Of a stretch of 64,000 nucleotides of DNA, positions 1 to 13,549 are shown in pieces. This DNA is from Tethya wilhelma. Taxonomy: Eukaryota; Porifera; Demospongiae; Tethyida; Tethyidae. Each line of letters begins with the position of its first letter. The stretch's first letter is position 1. The stretch is taken from assembly GCA_964030475.1 (NCBI GenBank), contig CAXIPT010000008.1, positions 139,475 through 203,474 of the forward strand, in the 5' to 3' direction. The notes beneath the pieces were generated by a model, which was not told the DNA's origin, did no database searches, and was given only the letters and a program-made list of their open reading frames with translations. The position numbers and the translations under genes are program-made.

Positions 1-1355
1 CCAACTCCGTCAGGAGAGGTAGAAACAAACGTCGAAGTAGTTGCCTCGGAGCTAAGCTATGTCGCACCAGAAGACATTGTACCTCCTCCTGATTCTATCT
101 TAGCTTCTTCTCCGATGAAGAAATCTCCCATAAAGGCACCGCCATCTTCTCTGGGCAGTGTTCCTCTAAGGAGCAGTGGGCAGTCAGCAGGAGCAGGTGT
201 GGAGGAGCCAGTCGATGTGTCCACCATTGTGAGTACATTTGTGGTACATGTGGAGTGGGATAGGGAGAGACTGGTTGAATACATTCATGAGCTTGTAATG
301 GTGTATGTGAGTGCATGTACTGAGTGTATCTATGTGATGGTGAGTTGACTTGGTGGCTAGACCAAGCACAACTGAGGTTGGGAGCACTGTCTATTCACTG
401 TCTATTCATTGTCTCCACTGCCCACCTGTGGTTATTGGTTAAGTCAGCTTTATTTCCGCTTGTATGTATATATAGCCATGGATCCTTGAAGCTGAACAGC
501 TACTGAGTCAGATGAGAGAGAACAGCAATGCCATGCCCTTTCTTCAGCCAGTGGATGTTGAGGAGTACAAGGTACAGTAGTTTCTTGAGAGTGTGCACGA
601 CCCACGCATGATAATATTCATGTACAGTAGATGGGTATGGTTTTAATTTGGTGTGTGATTGGGAGGTAGATAGGTGTGTGTAGTGTCCACTATGATTGCC
701 ACACAATTGTACTATTACATTAAATGCGTGATTTATTCAAAGTGACTTTTGTGTGTGTGGTGTAGCCGCGTAAATTTTAGCGTGAAACACTAAAAAGAGG
801 GAGTGGCCTGGGTACGAGGATATGTGTGGTGTACGTTTGTGTATACGTGTGTGTGCCTCCTTTTCAACGAAATGACTGTGACATGTCTGTCTGTTTGTTT
901 GTTTGTTTGTTTGTTTGTTTCTACAGGATTATCTTCTTATTGTCCCTCAACCTATGGATCTGAGTACCATCGGCACTAAGCTCCGTGCTGGCCACTACTC
1001 CTGTCCCAATGACTTCATCTCCGACATTAGACTCATCTTCAACAATGCAAAGACCTACAACGCAAGAGGCTCTGAGGTGAGTTTTCGGTTTAGGTTTGTA
1101 ATTGTAATACTCCATGCAGTACCGGTTTCCAACGGATCGAACTTAAGCTTGCAGCACCTTTTTGTTAGCTGTGAGTGATATTGGTCCATGGTAGATCAGG
1201 TAGGAAGACAGGAAGATAAAAATACGTAATCTGTGGAGGTATTTGGCGTGAAGTTAGTCCGTTGAACTGGACCTTTTTTTTTTCAACCCCTAAAATGTAT
1301 GTGACAGGGGAAGAGGAAAAGGGAGGGGGAGGGGTGGCTGTTGTATGTAATGTGC

Positions 1356-1396
<41 letters not shown>

Positions 1397-2588
1397 TATG
1401 GGTGGTCTTGGTGGTCCTCAATGGTGCTGATGTGGTTATGTGGTGCCATGTAGGTAAGCAGCTGAGGCTTCAGCCTGGTGTAGTGAAACTGCTAGCTGGA
1501 CAAAATCAAGTGCACTGGTTTCTAATCTGCTTGTGGTTATAATAATTACGCTGCACCTTCATGTGCTGAGTTTGCACATTTCACATGCTGAGTTTGCACA
1601 CTTCACACGTACTACTTTCATCATAAACTATATGGAATTCTGGCGCACAAAGAAAATATTAACAGCTTGGGCATAGTTATAGGTTTTTCACAAAGAAAAG
1701 ATTGTACCAACGATCCATATTGTTTTTGATATCCATTCCTTTCTCGCTCCTCTCCAGATTTACAAGATGACACTACAGCTCGAAAATCTCTTCGAAGTTC
1801 AAGTGCTCGGGTTCCTCAAGTCCTGTCAGGGAGATACGCCCATCCACGGTACCAGGAGAGCTCTTGGGCGACTGGCGTCCATCGGTTCGTGTCCCTATCC
1901 ATCAGTGAGTGGGTCCACTTCGAGCATGGCCAGCAACCGTTCCAGTCTCTCCAGTATGAATGACGGGGATGGATTAGGAAGCATGGCGGTGACCAAGAGT
2001 GACTACAGCAAGCGTTTGAGGTCTGGTAGTGCGAGGCGCCGGTACAATGGGATGCAGTACTCGAGTGGTGAAGAGGATGGGGCGTATCGTGAGGAGAATG
2101 AGACACTTAGCGTGGATGGGTCTCTGTCTAGTGTCAGCGAGAGTGTCTCTTGGACTAAGACCGACAGTGCTACCAGAAGAACTACCCGATCGATGGTGAA
2201 GGTTGAGAATGCTAAAGATTTTGAGGATGTTGGCGGATCCGTTTCGCAGGAGAGCTTTGGAATGACCCTCCGTAGGAGACGCAAGCGACCTCTTCCTAGC
2301 ATCAGCCAAGAGAGTGAGGCTGAAGAGGAGGGCAGTGAAAGTCACGAGGAGAGTGAAGATGAAGAAGAAGCTCAGGAAGATGGAGATGAATCTTTGGAGT
2401 GGAATTCAAAGAGACGTGGAAAGAGAACTACTTCTAGGTCGGGTCGTGTTTTGAGGAAGAGACGAAAGGTTTTGATTGACTCAGATGAAGAGGAAGAAGA
2501 CAGAGAATCAGAGGTTATGTCCTCAACTGTGACTACCAGCAGATCAGGGAGAGTTGTAAAGCCAATCATCAGAGGAGACTTTTATTAG
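1..2588 (+). CDS. BRWD: BRWD/PHIP-family bromodomain protein, C-terminal part (5' end outside window)
   Basis: Four exons, 1..228, 476..571, 927..1076 and 1758..2588, all join in phase 0 with GT-AG introns and give 434 residues of an open-started protein. The join reads PWILEAEQLLSQM, FLQPVDVEEYKDYL, PQPMDLSTIGTKLRAGHY, DIRLIFNNAKTYNARGSEIYKM. This is the second bromodomain of the BRWD1/BRWD3/PHIP family, which are nuclear chromatin readers with WD40 repeats upstream (outside this window). The tail is Ser-rich, then acidic (Glu/Asp runs encoded about 2320-2400 and 2490-2510), with two TTSRSGR basic motifs, and ends at TAG 2586-2588. An AATAAA lies at 2644. The acetyl-lysine-binding Asn position is a true Asn (TYN), unlike vertebrate PHIP. 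WD repeats cannot be checked here, so BRWD versus another bromodomain family rests on the bromodomain flanks; I am fairly sure. Confidence 0.85.
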
Positions 2589-2898
2589 ATTAAAGTATTG
2601 TCCACTATTGCACATAAATCACTTTCTCGCCTAATTTTCTATGAATAAAAAAATGATTTTTGTAAAATGTTCGCGGTATACCAGTAAGGTAATAAAAAAT
2701 AAAAAAAATAATGGGCGTGTTTCGCTTCTAAAGGGTTATCGTGGAAATATATTTCTACTTTAACCCTTTCCAAACCGTTAAACCAAGTGCTCCAAGAAAC
2801 AAAGAGAAAAGGCTCCACCAAAGAAGCTAAGCTACTGAAACATCCTTATACCACGCGCATGTGCTGTTCAGAACTTTAATTCTCCATGTAACTTTAAG
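2589..2898. other. Short spacer between BRWD-like gene and RMC1
   Basis: This 310 bp AT-rich spacer separates two genes on the same strand. It holds an AATAAA at 2644-2649, which could end the upstream transcript, followed by an A-rich stretch at 2690-2712. I see no other gene or repeat in it. The RMC1 promoter must lie in the remaining ~200 bp. Confidence 0.5.
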
Positions 2899-4902
2899 AT
2901 GGCGTCAAACAGCCATTACTTGGAACTATCACAGGTATCAATCACCTTTGATCCCATCGACCAAGTAGAGAGTGCTTTCTTTGATCAGAGCAATTTTCAA
3001 ATGTTTTGTGTTCAACATGGCTACACTGATGTCAAAGTGAAGGGAACCACACAAGAAGATAGCTTTAAGATCACAATACCGGCAAGGGGGCCTGTTTCTA
3101 CCATAAAATTCTCAAGTGGTACCCCTCGAATATTATCCGTCCAGCGTAGGAAAGTGAGTGTGGAGTTTGGGAACATCTTTGCAGACAACAGCACTGAGCG
3201 GTCTCTCCCTCTCAAGTCGGGCACGGCCGACATCATCGGTTTCTACTGGGTCTTCAAGAACGAGTTTGTGGTTCTTATCACCACGTCAGGTGTAGAACTC
3301 TACAGCTGTAATCCTTATCGAATGACCTTTAAACTCGTCAAGAGTTACTCTTTGACGATCTCTTGGGCCATATTCTCTCCGGAGGAACTCATTCTACTCG
3401 TGTGCGGTCGTGGCTCGAACGTTCTCCACCCGTTCACCTTCAAACAAGGCACCCAAAATACTATTAGCCGGATGACAAAGTTTGAAGTGGATATCCCGCA
3501 AACGACAGGTTCCAACGCTAGTTTGAGAGATGTCAAGAATAACACCCTCATGGAGAGAGATGTGGTCATTATGAGGTTGTACAATGAACAGTACATTGGC
3601 GTGATCAGAAATTCACCGCAAGTCGGTACAGCTGGAGCGGAGGTACTCCTCTACCAAGTCACAGGTGATTCACCTTCGAGGTTGGCACACATTCTTCTGG
3701 TCGAATTCAGTGGGCGATTCACGATGAGTGTTGTTGACGATCTGGTCATTGTTCACCACCAAACCTGGAAGACGTCCATGCTGTTCGACATAGCCTACAA
3801 TGGAGAGGCAGCTGGTCCTTACAAGAAGCATCAACCGGTCTTGGCTCCTCTCACCATCGCACCTACGAAGCTACAGATAAAGCAGAGAGGAGGCAAATCA
3901 CGAGCTCTGTCTCCTTCCGGGTCCTCACTGGGATCTGTGGGGTCCTCACCTGGTGGGTCTCCTTCAATGTACACAAGGAAGACCATCACGCCTGAGCTCT
4001 ACTCGCAAAAGTGGGTCTTCTTTCAACCAAACATCATTGTCGATGCACAGTACGGTGTCATCTGGAGGCTTTGGCTCAGTCTGGAAGCCGTCAGCAACAT
4101 GATGACCGACAAATGTATGCTGTTGAAGTTCCTCCTCATGAGACAGACGGGCAAAGGAGTGATCCTGTCGGTTTGTCGAGATTGTCTCGAACCCGGCAAG
4201 CAAGTCAACCTCACCACCTTGGGAGGAATGTTTGATCTGGTCAACCACGCCTATAAAGTGTCTCAAGCGTCTTCGACTGCTGATTCCACGGAGAAATACA
4301 AGGTGACGATATCGCAGAGGGACGTCTATGCCCGTGTGTTTGTCCCCTACTCCGATCGCGAAAATATGTCGTATCGTTTTCTAGTCGCGGCCCTCGTGGA
4401 ATACATTCGCTCGCTTCACAAGTTTCAGATTCCCGTCGAGCATTTTTTGTACGAGCTGATCATGAACGTTCTCATCGAAAACAAATCCTTCTACCAGCTC
4501 CATCAATTCTTGCAGTATCACGTCATCAGTGACTCTAAGCCCCTTGCTTGCCTACTCCTGTCCAGGGAACTCATTTACCCCCCGGCTACCCAGTTAGCAA
4601 TGGACATGTTCAAACGTCTCTCGACTGCAGACAGCGAAATCATTGATATTCTGTTATCACGCGGACAGTTACTCTCGGCAATGAGATACGTAAAAGCTAC
4701 AGGTAAAGTTGACTCGGTGTCGGCCCGGCAATTTTTAGAAGCTGCTGCAAATGAAGATGACAAGATGTTGTTTTTTACAGTTTACAAGTTTTTTGAGGAA
4801 CGCAATGTGAGATTACGACGTAAGCCTGAATTTCCTCCCGATGAACACTGTCAACCTTACGAGAATCTTTTTAAAAAGTGGTTTGTTAAAGGAAAGAAAT
4901 GA
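2899..4902 (+). CDS. RMC1: RMC1, regulator of the MON1-CCZ1 Rab7 GEF complex (Mic1/C18orf8 family)
   Basis: A single uninterrupted ORF of 667 residues, close to the ~657 of human RMC1. The N-terminal half is beta-propeller-like and starts with the family pattern FFDQSNFQMFCV, followed by ISTIKFSSGTPRILSVQR-type strands (residues ~28-100). The C-terminal half (about 450-650) is the helical Mic1 domain, with YIRSLHKFQIPVEHFLYEL and LLSRELIYPPATQLAMDM. RMC1 is a subunit of metazoan MON1-CCZ1, which activates Rab7 on late endosomes and supports lysosomal and autophagic traffic. A Ser/Gly-rich linker (SPSGSSLGSVGSSPGGSP, about residues 336-353) separates the halves. It has no introns while most neighbours are richly spliced. 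The start at 2899 is the first ATG after an AT-rich leader and begins the conserved region almost at once. Family identity is secure. Confidence 0.93.
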   Translation: MASNSHYLELSQVSITFDPIDQVESAFFDQSNFQMFCVQHGYTDVKVKGTTQEDSFKITIPARGPVSTIKFSSGTPRILSVQRRKVSVEFGNIFADNSTERSLPLKSGTADIIGFYWVFKNEFVVLITTSGVELYSCNPYRMTFKLVKSYSLTISWAIFSPEELILLVCGRGSNVLHPFTFKQGTQNTISRMTKFEVDIPQTTGSNASLRDVKNNTLMERDVVIMRLYNEQYIGVIRNSPQVGTAGAEVLLYQVTGDSPSRLAHILLVEFSGRFTMSVVDDLVIVHHQTWKTSMLFDIAYNGEAAGPYKKHQPVLAPLTIAPTKLQIKQRGGKSRALSPSGSSLGSVGSSPGGSPSMYTRKTITPELYSQKWVFFQPNIIVDAQYGVIWRLWLSLEAVSNMMTDKCMLLKFLLMRQTGKGVILSVCRDCLEPGKQVNLTTLGGMFDLVNHAYKVSQASSTADSTEKYKVTISQRDVYARVFVPYSDRENMSYRFLVAALVEYIRSLHKFQIPVEHFLYELIMNVLIENKSFYQLHQFLQYHVISDSKPLACLLLSRELIYPPATQLAMDMFKRLSTADSEIIDILLSRGQLLSAMRYVKATGKVDSVSARQFLEAAANEDDKMLFFTVYKFFEERNVRLRRKPEFPPDEHCQPYENLFKKWFVKGKK

Positions 4903-5762
4903 TGTTTATTATCATCTGTATCGGTAAAAAAAAAAAAATAATAATAATTTATTATCTCTGATATTTAAAATGTTGGCTTGTGATGTTTTTATATTAACTC
5001 TACACAATATCTTTTTCTTCTGATCTTCTGTTCGCCTATTTTTTCCTTTCTCTTACAGTACTTTCACTGTATAACTTTCTCACCACAATAATGTTTTGAC
5101 GCAAGACAATGTTTCGCGCATAACAGTGTTTTCGCGCTAATTTGATACTACTGGTGCTAATAAAGTGTTAATAATTGATTTGGCACGATCGAGAATTGCT
5201 CCGACCGGCCCACTTGCTTTTACTCATCGGAGTACTATAAGAGTAGCTGGTTTCAGTTCTACTCTGTATTGCAATACCTGCAGTGTGACAGAAGCACCTT
5301 TGAAGATCAATCTGTACTGAAGAGAAGCTCACATGGTAAAGGATTTTTGCGTGTACAAATTTATACTGATTAATTTTGAGTGCTCTACACATGGCTTTGT
5401 GCTTTTTCTTTTGCGGTAACTTGTATATGCTGATACACTGCATGTGCTGTCCTTGTACAGTCAACCCCCTTGTACGTTTATGGTCGCAGCTTTGAGGAGC
5501 CTAGTTGGTTCGTACACGGTCATATGATGCCTGCATACATGTCGCACGGCCGGGGCCGCGACGGCACGTATCAGACCTCAGCACTGTTTGACAGTTCGGG
5601 CTGAAAATATACTTGAACATGAAAACTTTGTACTGGGCTGTGCATGGGTGTAGCTAGTCAGAAAGCATGGTTTACTTCGCTAAAGTAATTCATTTTCATT
5701 TTCATAATTGTAGAATCACTTATTATTCATAAAGATCCAACTGTCCGTCTGATAGCTGTTCA
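4903..5762. other. Intergenic region upstream of the POU gene
   Basis: About 860 bp between RMC1 and the POU gene. The first 100 bp are A/T-rich with an AATAATAAT run (4937-4952) suited to RMC1 polyadenylation. A short GC-rich patch (GGCCGGGGCCGCGACGG, ~5550) stands out around 5540-5575. The rest may hold the POU promoter and 5' leader, possibly with a leader intron, but no reading frame or RNA gene is convincing. Confidence 0.4.
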
Positions 5763-7670
5763 ATGGCGGTCCCTACATACTCTGCATCGTCTATGGAGTT
5801 CAACTTCGGCCCACCCGTTCAATTACCTTATCAGCCCCCTGCAAACGTACCGTCCCTGTCGTTATCTCCTCCAATGCCTCCCCTGCAATCAATTCAACCG
5901 CCGCCATCAATGTCGTGGGTCACACACACTCAAGCTCCGCCAGTTCATCCCTTTCCACCACCGGTCATGCCACCAAGTCTCAATCCTTCGTGCCGATTCA
6001 GTCACCATCATCATCCACATGTGCACAACATCCAGAGAGTGATGCAGCCGCCGTATAACCATGTTGGTCCAACTGTGAATATTGTTCATCCACCAGCTGG
6101 TGGTGTCAGTAACAATCAGGCTCGCGTTTTTGGTGGTCGACCCATACAACAAGCACAGCAGCACGGCAACTACCATCTTCACCCTCAACAGCTGCACCAC
6201 CAAGTGGCGAACTTGAATCACTTGCCATTAGAGACGCAGTACAGTGGTCTCGGACATCAAGGACAGGGATATGGTGGTGGTGGTGGTGGTGGTGTTGCTG
6301 CAGCTCACTTAGTCGGTGGCAGGCACGAGCAATCACAGAGACATTTTGTTCCGTTTCCGCAGGATCAAGCTTCATTTAATGTGCCGCAAGAGATTCATCC
6401 TTACCAAAACTCGTCTCAAACACCTGGACCTGTCTTCTCTTTTCAACATGGCCAGCAAACAAGGTCTCCTCTTCATCAAGTGCTGCATCAGCCAAATGAT
6501 TCTCCTCTCCAGCAAATCCTTCCTCAATCGACCCACATGACACCAAGCATTCCCAGCTCAGCATTCAATGGCCGAGGTTCGCCCAATATAGCACGACCCA
6601 TTCCTGTCTATCAAGTGACAACAAGATTCGAAGTAGCTTCATCAAAACCACTGTCGGCGACTGTTCAACACATGCCTCTACCAATCGCAGATAGTGCAAT
6701 AGCTGGAGCAGCAGATGAAGGGTATACTATACAGCCACCAGCAACAGATTTAGTTTCACTGACTCCTTCACATCATACACATGTACCCACACAAGAGCAG
6801 CTGAATGGTATTCAAAAGGATACCAGAAGTAGTGACATAGTTGACTCTGGCACTAGTGGAGTAGCACCTGTCTACACACCTGTCCCTGAAGGAAATGTAG
6901 ATGCAGTTCAACAAACGGTAGAAGTGGAAACAGAGTTTTCTTGTGAAGAAGCCAGGGAAGCTGAAGAGTACAAAGAGTTTGCTACAACTTTTAAATCTGA
7001 GCGAACAAAGTTGGGCTACACTCGAGCCGATGTCGTGCAGCAGGTGTGTATTCGTTACGGCATTTCGTTCAGTCAAGACACGCTCGTACAATTTGAAGCC
7101 GGCGAGCTTCCACTAGAAATGGTTAGATCAATCAAGTCGGTCATCGAGGAGTGGTTGAGGGACTCATTGAAAGCTTCCAATTTGAGCGAAGAGAAGATTA
7201 AAGAAATCATCGTATATCCAACGACGAGTATCAATCCGAAACGTGAACGAAAAAGACGTATTTTAGATGATGTAATTCGTGACCAGTTGGAGGGGGAATT
7301 CCGCAAGAAGAAGAAGCCTAACCAAAACGAACTGCAGCAGATTGCAGACCACTTTCATATCGAGAAGGATTTTGTTCGCATCTGGTTCTGCAATCGCCGG
7401 CAGCGAGACAAGAAGCAAGCTTCGAAAGGATCATCCTCTTCCTCTTCAGGAGAGAAAGGAAAGAGTTCGAGACAGCAAGAAAAATGGACGTCTCCCAAGG
7501 GAGGAAGAACCGCTGCAGCTAGTCGTTTTGCAAGACAACCTCCAAGTGTGCATCACCAGTCAAAGAAAGCAAAGATCCCATCTTCAAGTCATGATATTAC
7601 TGTCGAAGTTCCATCCATTGATCCTCGGGATGTTGGCAGTCTTGTGCATCAAGACTATCAAGGTGATTAA
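5763..7670 (+). CDS. Divergent POU-domain homeobox transcription factor
   Basis: Intronless ORF of 635 residues. Residues 1-390 are low-complexity (Pro, His and Gln rich, with a HHHHPH run and a nine-residue GGGGGGG-type glycine tract) and look like a disordered regulatory region. The POU-specific domain spans about 401-475 (EFATTFKSERTKLGYTRADV, FSQDTLVQFE, IEEWL). A ~19-residue linker follows, then the POU homeodomain at about 494-553, ending in the diagnostic recognition helix RIWFCNRRQRDKK with Trp541, Cys543 and Asn544. The tail is Ser/Lys rich (nuclear). POU factors bind octamer-like DNA bipartitely. Here the POU-specific recognition helix differs from the canonical SQTTICRFE at base-contact positions (Asp439, Gln443), and Arg421 replaces the usual Gln. 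The class (I-VI) cannot be settled from this; sponges are known to have several POU genes. Convergent with RBBP4. Confidence 0.92.
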   Translation: MAVPTYSASSMEFNFGPPVQLPYQPPANVPSLSLSPPMPPLQSIQPPPSMSWVTHTQAPPVHPFPPPVMPPSLNPSCRFSHHHHPHVHNIQRVMQPPYNHVGPTVNIVHPPAGGVSNNQARVFGGRPIQQAQQHGNYHLHPQQLHHQVANLNHLPLETQYSGLGHQGQGYGGGGGGGVAAAHLVGGRHEQSQRHFVPFPQDQASFNVPQEIHPYQNSSQTPGPVFSFQHGQQTRSPLHQVLHQPNDSPLQQILPQSTHMTPSIPSSAFNGRGSPNIARPIPVYQVTTRFEVASSKPLSATVQHMPLPIADSAIAGAADEGYTIQPPATDLVSLTPSHHTHVPTQEQLNGIQKDTRSSDIVDSGTSGVAPVYTPVPEGNVDAVQQTVEVETEFSCEEAREAEEYKEFATTFKSERTKLGYTRADVVQQVCIRYGISFSQDTLVQFEAGELPLEMVRSIKSVIEEWLRDSLKASNLSEEKIKEIIVYPTTSINPKRERKRRILDDVIRDQLEGEFRKKKKPNQNELQQIADHFHIEKDFVRIWFCNRRQRDKKQASKGSSSSSSGEKGKSSRQQEKWTSPKGGRTAAASRFARQPPSVHHQSKKAKIPSSSHDITVEVPSIDPRDVGSLVHQDYQGD

Positions 7671-8346
7671 GAGTAGTTATTTAATGGTATTCATAATGTA
7701 TGTTTCAGGTCGCTGTCATTAGGCTGCATGCTTGTAGTTATAAAAGCATGCAAGGAACAAGGTCACAGTTGAACCAGAAATCACTAGTCTTTTTCATCAG
7801 TTGCTCACTCAAAATTTCAAAAATCACATTTGGTTCTTATGTAATGTCATTGTAGCTTCGTTTTGATTATTTATTGCAGTCATAATTATTCATCATAATT
7901 TCTCATTAATTTTTCATAGCTAATTTGGTGCCTGATGTTACAATGTCCAAGTCATGCTCTTTCTCAACTTTCGATGATATTATGATTATGCCATTTGTGC
8001 TGCTACATTCATTTTCACTGTTCAGGTTTTATAGAAATCACCGAAACGTTCAAGTAAAAACCACTTCAATGAACACAAAAGCGCATGCGCACAAGGTCGT
8101 GCAACGCGCGAAAATTAATGCTTCGAGCCCCACCTACAAGGTTGCGCGTTTATTATGCGCATTAGCGCTTCCATCTAGCGTTCTTGCATTGATACATGAA
8201 ACTTCTTATTGTGCATGTGTGATGCATTGTATATACGTACATATAATTATACAGTACATTAACTGGATACAATTTAAGGACAAAAACGTGTTCAGTGAAC
8301 TAAAACTGCAATACATTTTAGCACACTTTGGGCCATAATAGAATTG
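7671..8346. other. Convergent 3' spacer between POU gene and RBBP4
   Basis: This 676 bp spacer lies tail-to-tail between the two genes and must contain both 3' UTRs. It is AT-rich apart from a patch at about 8078-8175 with several GCGC and GCGCAT words (GCGCATGCGC). The + strand frame open at 7925..8338 has no domain and no splice partner, so I do not call it a gene. Confidence 0.4.
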
Positions 8347-11109
<2,763 letters not shown>

Positions 11110-11327
11110 ATTGAGTGATATTTGATGAGTACAAAAGTTTTTAGCTTCAAAGCTTTTTCCAGTTGAATTGAATGACCCTCCTTACAAACAGGAGCACGTG
11201 GTTGAAATTGTTCAACTGACCAATCAAAACGCACGGAATCAGCAGCGGTGGCGGGAAAGCGAAATTTGTTACTTTTTTCTAAATCAACGAAAAATTGTTT
11301 GCTTCCAGAGATCAGGAGAGAAAAATC
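11110..11327. promoter_or_regulatory. Bidirectional promoter region RBBP4/UBE2J1 with E2F-like and CCAAT motifs
   Basis: This 218 bp spacer separates the start codons of two divergently transcribed genes. It contains CCAAT at 11220-11224 (within GACCAATCAAAACG), GGCGGGAAA at 11250-11258 (the reverse complement of the E2F consensus TTTCCCGCC), and a CACGTG E-box near 11194. E2F control of RBBP4 is known in animals; use here is inferred from the motif alone. Confidence 0.55.
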
Positions 11328-13349
11328 ATGGAGAAAAAATACAACATGCGAAGTCCAGGTAAACTCACAACTGTACACTTAACATAGATACTTGTGTCAT
11401 AAAGATCTTTAGCATAGAGAGTGGAGAACAAAATTGAAATGCAAAAGTCCTTTATTTTTTCTGAAAAGTAAAAACTTATATTAAAGTACTGACTCTATCC
11501 AGGTGTCAAACGCCTGATGAGGGAAGCCATAGAGCTAAAGGACCCTACCTCGATGTATTTTGCTCAACCGTTGGACGACAATCTCTTCGAGTGGCACTTC
11601 ACCATCCTGGGACCCGAAGGGACGGATTTTGAAGGCGGGGTCTACCACGGTCGCATCCTCCTCCCAACGGAGTACCCCATGAAACCACCGAGCATCATCA
11701 TGTTGACTGTAAGACCAACAAGAAAGAGAGAATAAGTGTATTTAACCGTTGGTATTTGGATAGGTTAAACAGATGATGTTTTCTTTGTATTTGTTATTCA
11801 CTAGCTATTTGTTGCCAAGTTGCTGTGCATATAAATGTGTACCACTTGAGGATATATATATATTGTGTGTATATGTGTGTTTGTATGCAGCCAAATGGGC
11901 GGTTTGAATTGGGACAAAAGATCTGTCTGAGTGCTTCCTCTTATCATCCTGAGCTATGGCAACCTTCTTGGAGCAGTAAGTGTAACCATAGTGATGCTGT
12001 GTCACTACATACACATGTGCACTGTTCCTGAACATGCTCTGGACATGTATAATGCCATGGTCACTGTTCAAAAACATGCTGATGACATACACCTGTAGTC
12101 CAATTGGATTAAAAGCATGTTCATGTAAAAACAAGGTGACCTTTTTTTTTTCACCTCAAGTAAATCAGGAAATTTTTTTGCTAAGAAAAAATTCACCGAA
12201 GAAACTTAAAAATTCTCTCTCGTATCTCTCCAGTCCGTACTGTTCTCCTGGCGATGATAGGGTTCATGCCCACGGAGGGCGTGGGTGCAATTGGATCGTT
12301 GGACTGTATTCCGGAGGAACGAAGGAGGTTGGCAAAACGGTCGCTGGAGTGGGTGTGTCAGAGGTGTGGAGTTCCTAACAAGAGTATCCTCTTGAAGGAG
12401 ACTGATGGCCAGTCGCAGGAGAAGGCAATGGCTGAAGCAGCTGATATAGTCACACAAATGGCCTTCAAGGTACAGTGAGTGCTGCTTTTTTTTTATTTCT
12501 TCAAAAGTTCTTGCCAAAATTGAGGAAGCTCTAGCACACAGTATATAGTTGGTATTTGGATAAGTTACACAGATGATGTTTCTTTGTATTTGTTATTCAC
12601 TAGCTATAAAAGCTTCGAGTTGCCAAGTTACTGTGCATATAAAATGTATACCAATTCTTTAGCCTGACACCACTACTCTTCCTACTTGGAACTAAACTTA
12701 CATCATTCTAGTTCCATACAAAGCAACACAGCCATGATAAGAAAAAAGGGGAAGATTATGCAGCTCCTGAATACACTTGTTACAGTGCTTTTTGTGTAGA
12801 ATCCTTGAAATAGAGTACCAATTGATGTTTAGACTACAGACCACATGGTAGTTGAGAAAACAGGATGAAACAGCTAGTGCATAGTCAATATTCATACAAC
12901 TCTCAAATTCAGTATTGCTCCATATTATGTTTCTACAGTCGGAAGCAGAAGTGAAGGCGCAAAAGGAACAGCTTTCAAAGAAATCGACTGAAACTCACAA
13001 CAAACCATCACCACCATCATCGACAGCTGCTACAACAACTTCGACTCCTCAGACCGAAATGACCAGCCAAACACAATCAAGTACAACAGAGCTTCGCCAG
13101 CGTATCGCAACGTCTGACTCCACCTCACCCCCACCACCCTCTGAGGCGGGCACCACCACCAGTCAGGGGTTTGTCTCCATGGTGCCTCCAACCGTTAGAC
13201 AGGCGACACTTCAACCAGCGGACACCGTGCTCCCCCACCAGTCCCGAGGGTGGGGTTCACTCTTTCTCATCTGGGTACTGTTGCTAACAATAGGACTTCT
13301 CCTTGCTAGAAGACTTTATAACTCACTAGTGCACACACACATACAGTAG
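11328..13349 (+). CDS. UBE2J1: UBE2J1-type ER-anchored ubiquitin-conjugating enzyme (UBC6e)
   Basis: Five exons, 11328..11358, 11503..11708, 11891..11975, 12234..12469 and 12939..13349, give 322 residues (human 318). The first exon encodes only MEKKYNMRSP plus one base, matching the family start. The UBC fold covers about residues 10-170: VKRLMREAIELKDPT, LFEWHFTILGPEGTDFEGGV, YPMKPPSIIMLT, NGRFELGQKICLSASSYHPE. The catalytic Cys is residue 91, the same number as in human UBE2J1, and the non-canonical UBC6 active-site surround without HPN is as expected. Residues 187-290 form a Ser/Thr/Pro/Gln-rich linker. Residues ~293-309 (LFLIWVLLLTIGLLLA) form the C-terminal tail anchor that places the catalytic domain on the cytosolic face of the ER, where the enzyme serves ERAD. 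Introns 2 and 4 contain copies of one dispersed repeat. Confidence 0.96.
11749..11844. repeat. Dispersed repeat, copy 1 (UBE2J1 intron 2)
   Basis: About 95 bp starting TTGGTATTTGGATA and ending near ATATAAATGTGTACCA. It matches 12549-12652 in intron 4 of the same gene with several substitutions and one ~10 bp indel (AAAAGCTTCG present only in the other copy). No coding capacity; likely a short non-autonomous element. Confidence 0.75.
12549..12652. repeat. Dispersed repeat, copy 2 (UBE2J1 intron 4)
   Basis: Direct-orientation partner of the element at 11749-11844. It shares TTGGTATTTGGATA, CAGATGATGTT, TTTGTATTTGTTATTCACTA and GTGCATATAAA. It carries an extra AAAAGCTTCGAG-type insertion in its centre. 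Confidence 0.75.
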
Positions 13350-13549
13350 TCCTGTAGAAGCTGTAAGCGGTTTTTCAGTTGCTTGCTATTTTGCAGCTCT
13401 TTTTTGCTTGTCTTGTATAATATTGTGTGGAAATTATAATTATTGTGCCATTCAGAATAATTTTATTGATTTTTGTATTACATCATTATGACCTAATCAT
13501 TCATTTATCATAATATATTATGTACATGTCCTTTACACGCAATCACTGA

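Noticed and set aside
2899..7670. RMC1 and POU genes as processed retrocopies because they lack introns
   Set aside because: Both are full-length and intact, with no poly(A) tract plus target duplication, and no intron-bearing parent is visible. Intronless genes are ordinary in compact genomes.
7925..8338. 137-codon + strand ORF between the POU gene and RBBP4
   Set aside because: It lies in the convergent 3' spacer, has low-complexity AT-driven composition and no recognisable domain or splice context.
12481..12938. Additional exon of UBE2J1 in intron 4
   Set aside because: Exon 4 and exon 5 join in phase 0 with a protein that matches the family length. The interval contains only the dispersed repeat and AT-rich DNA.
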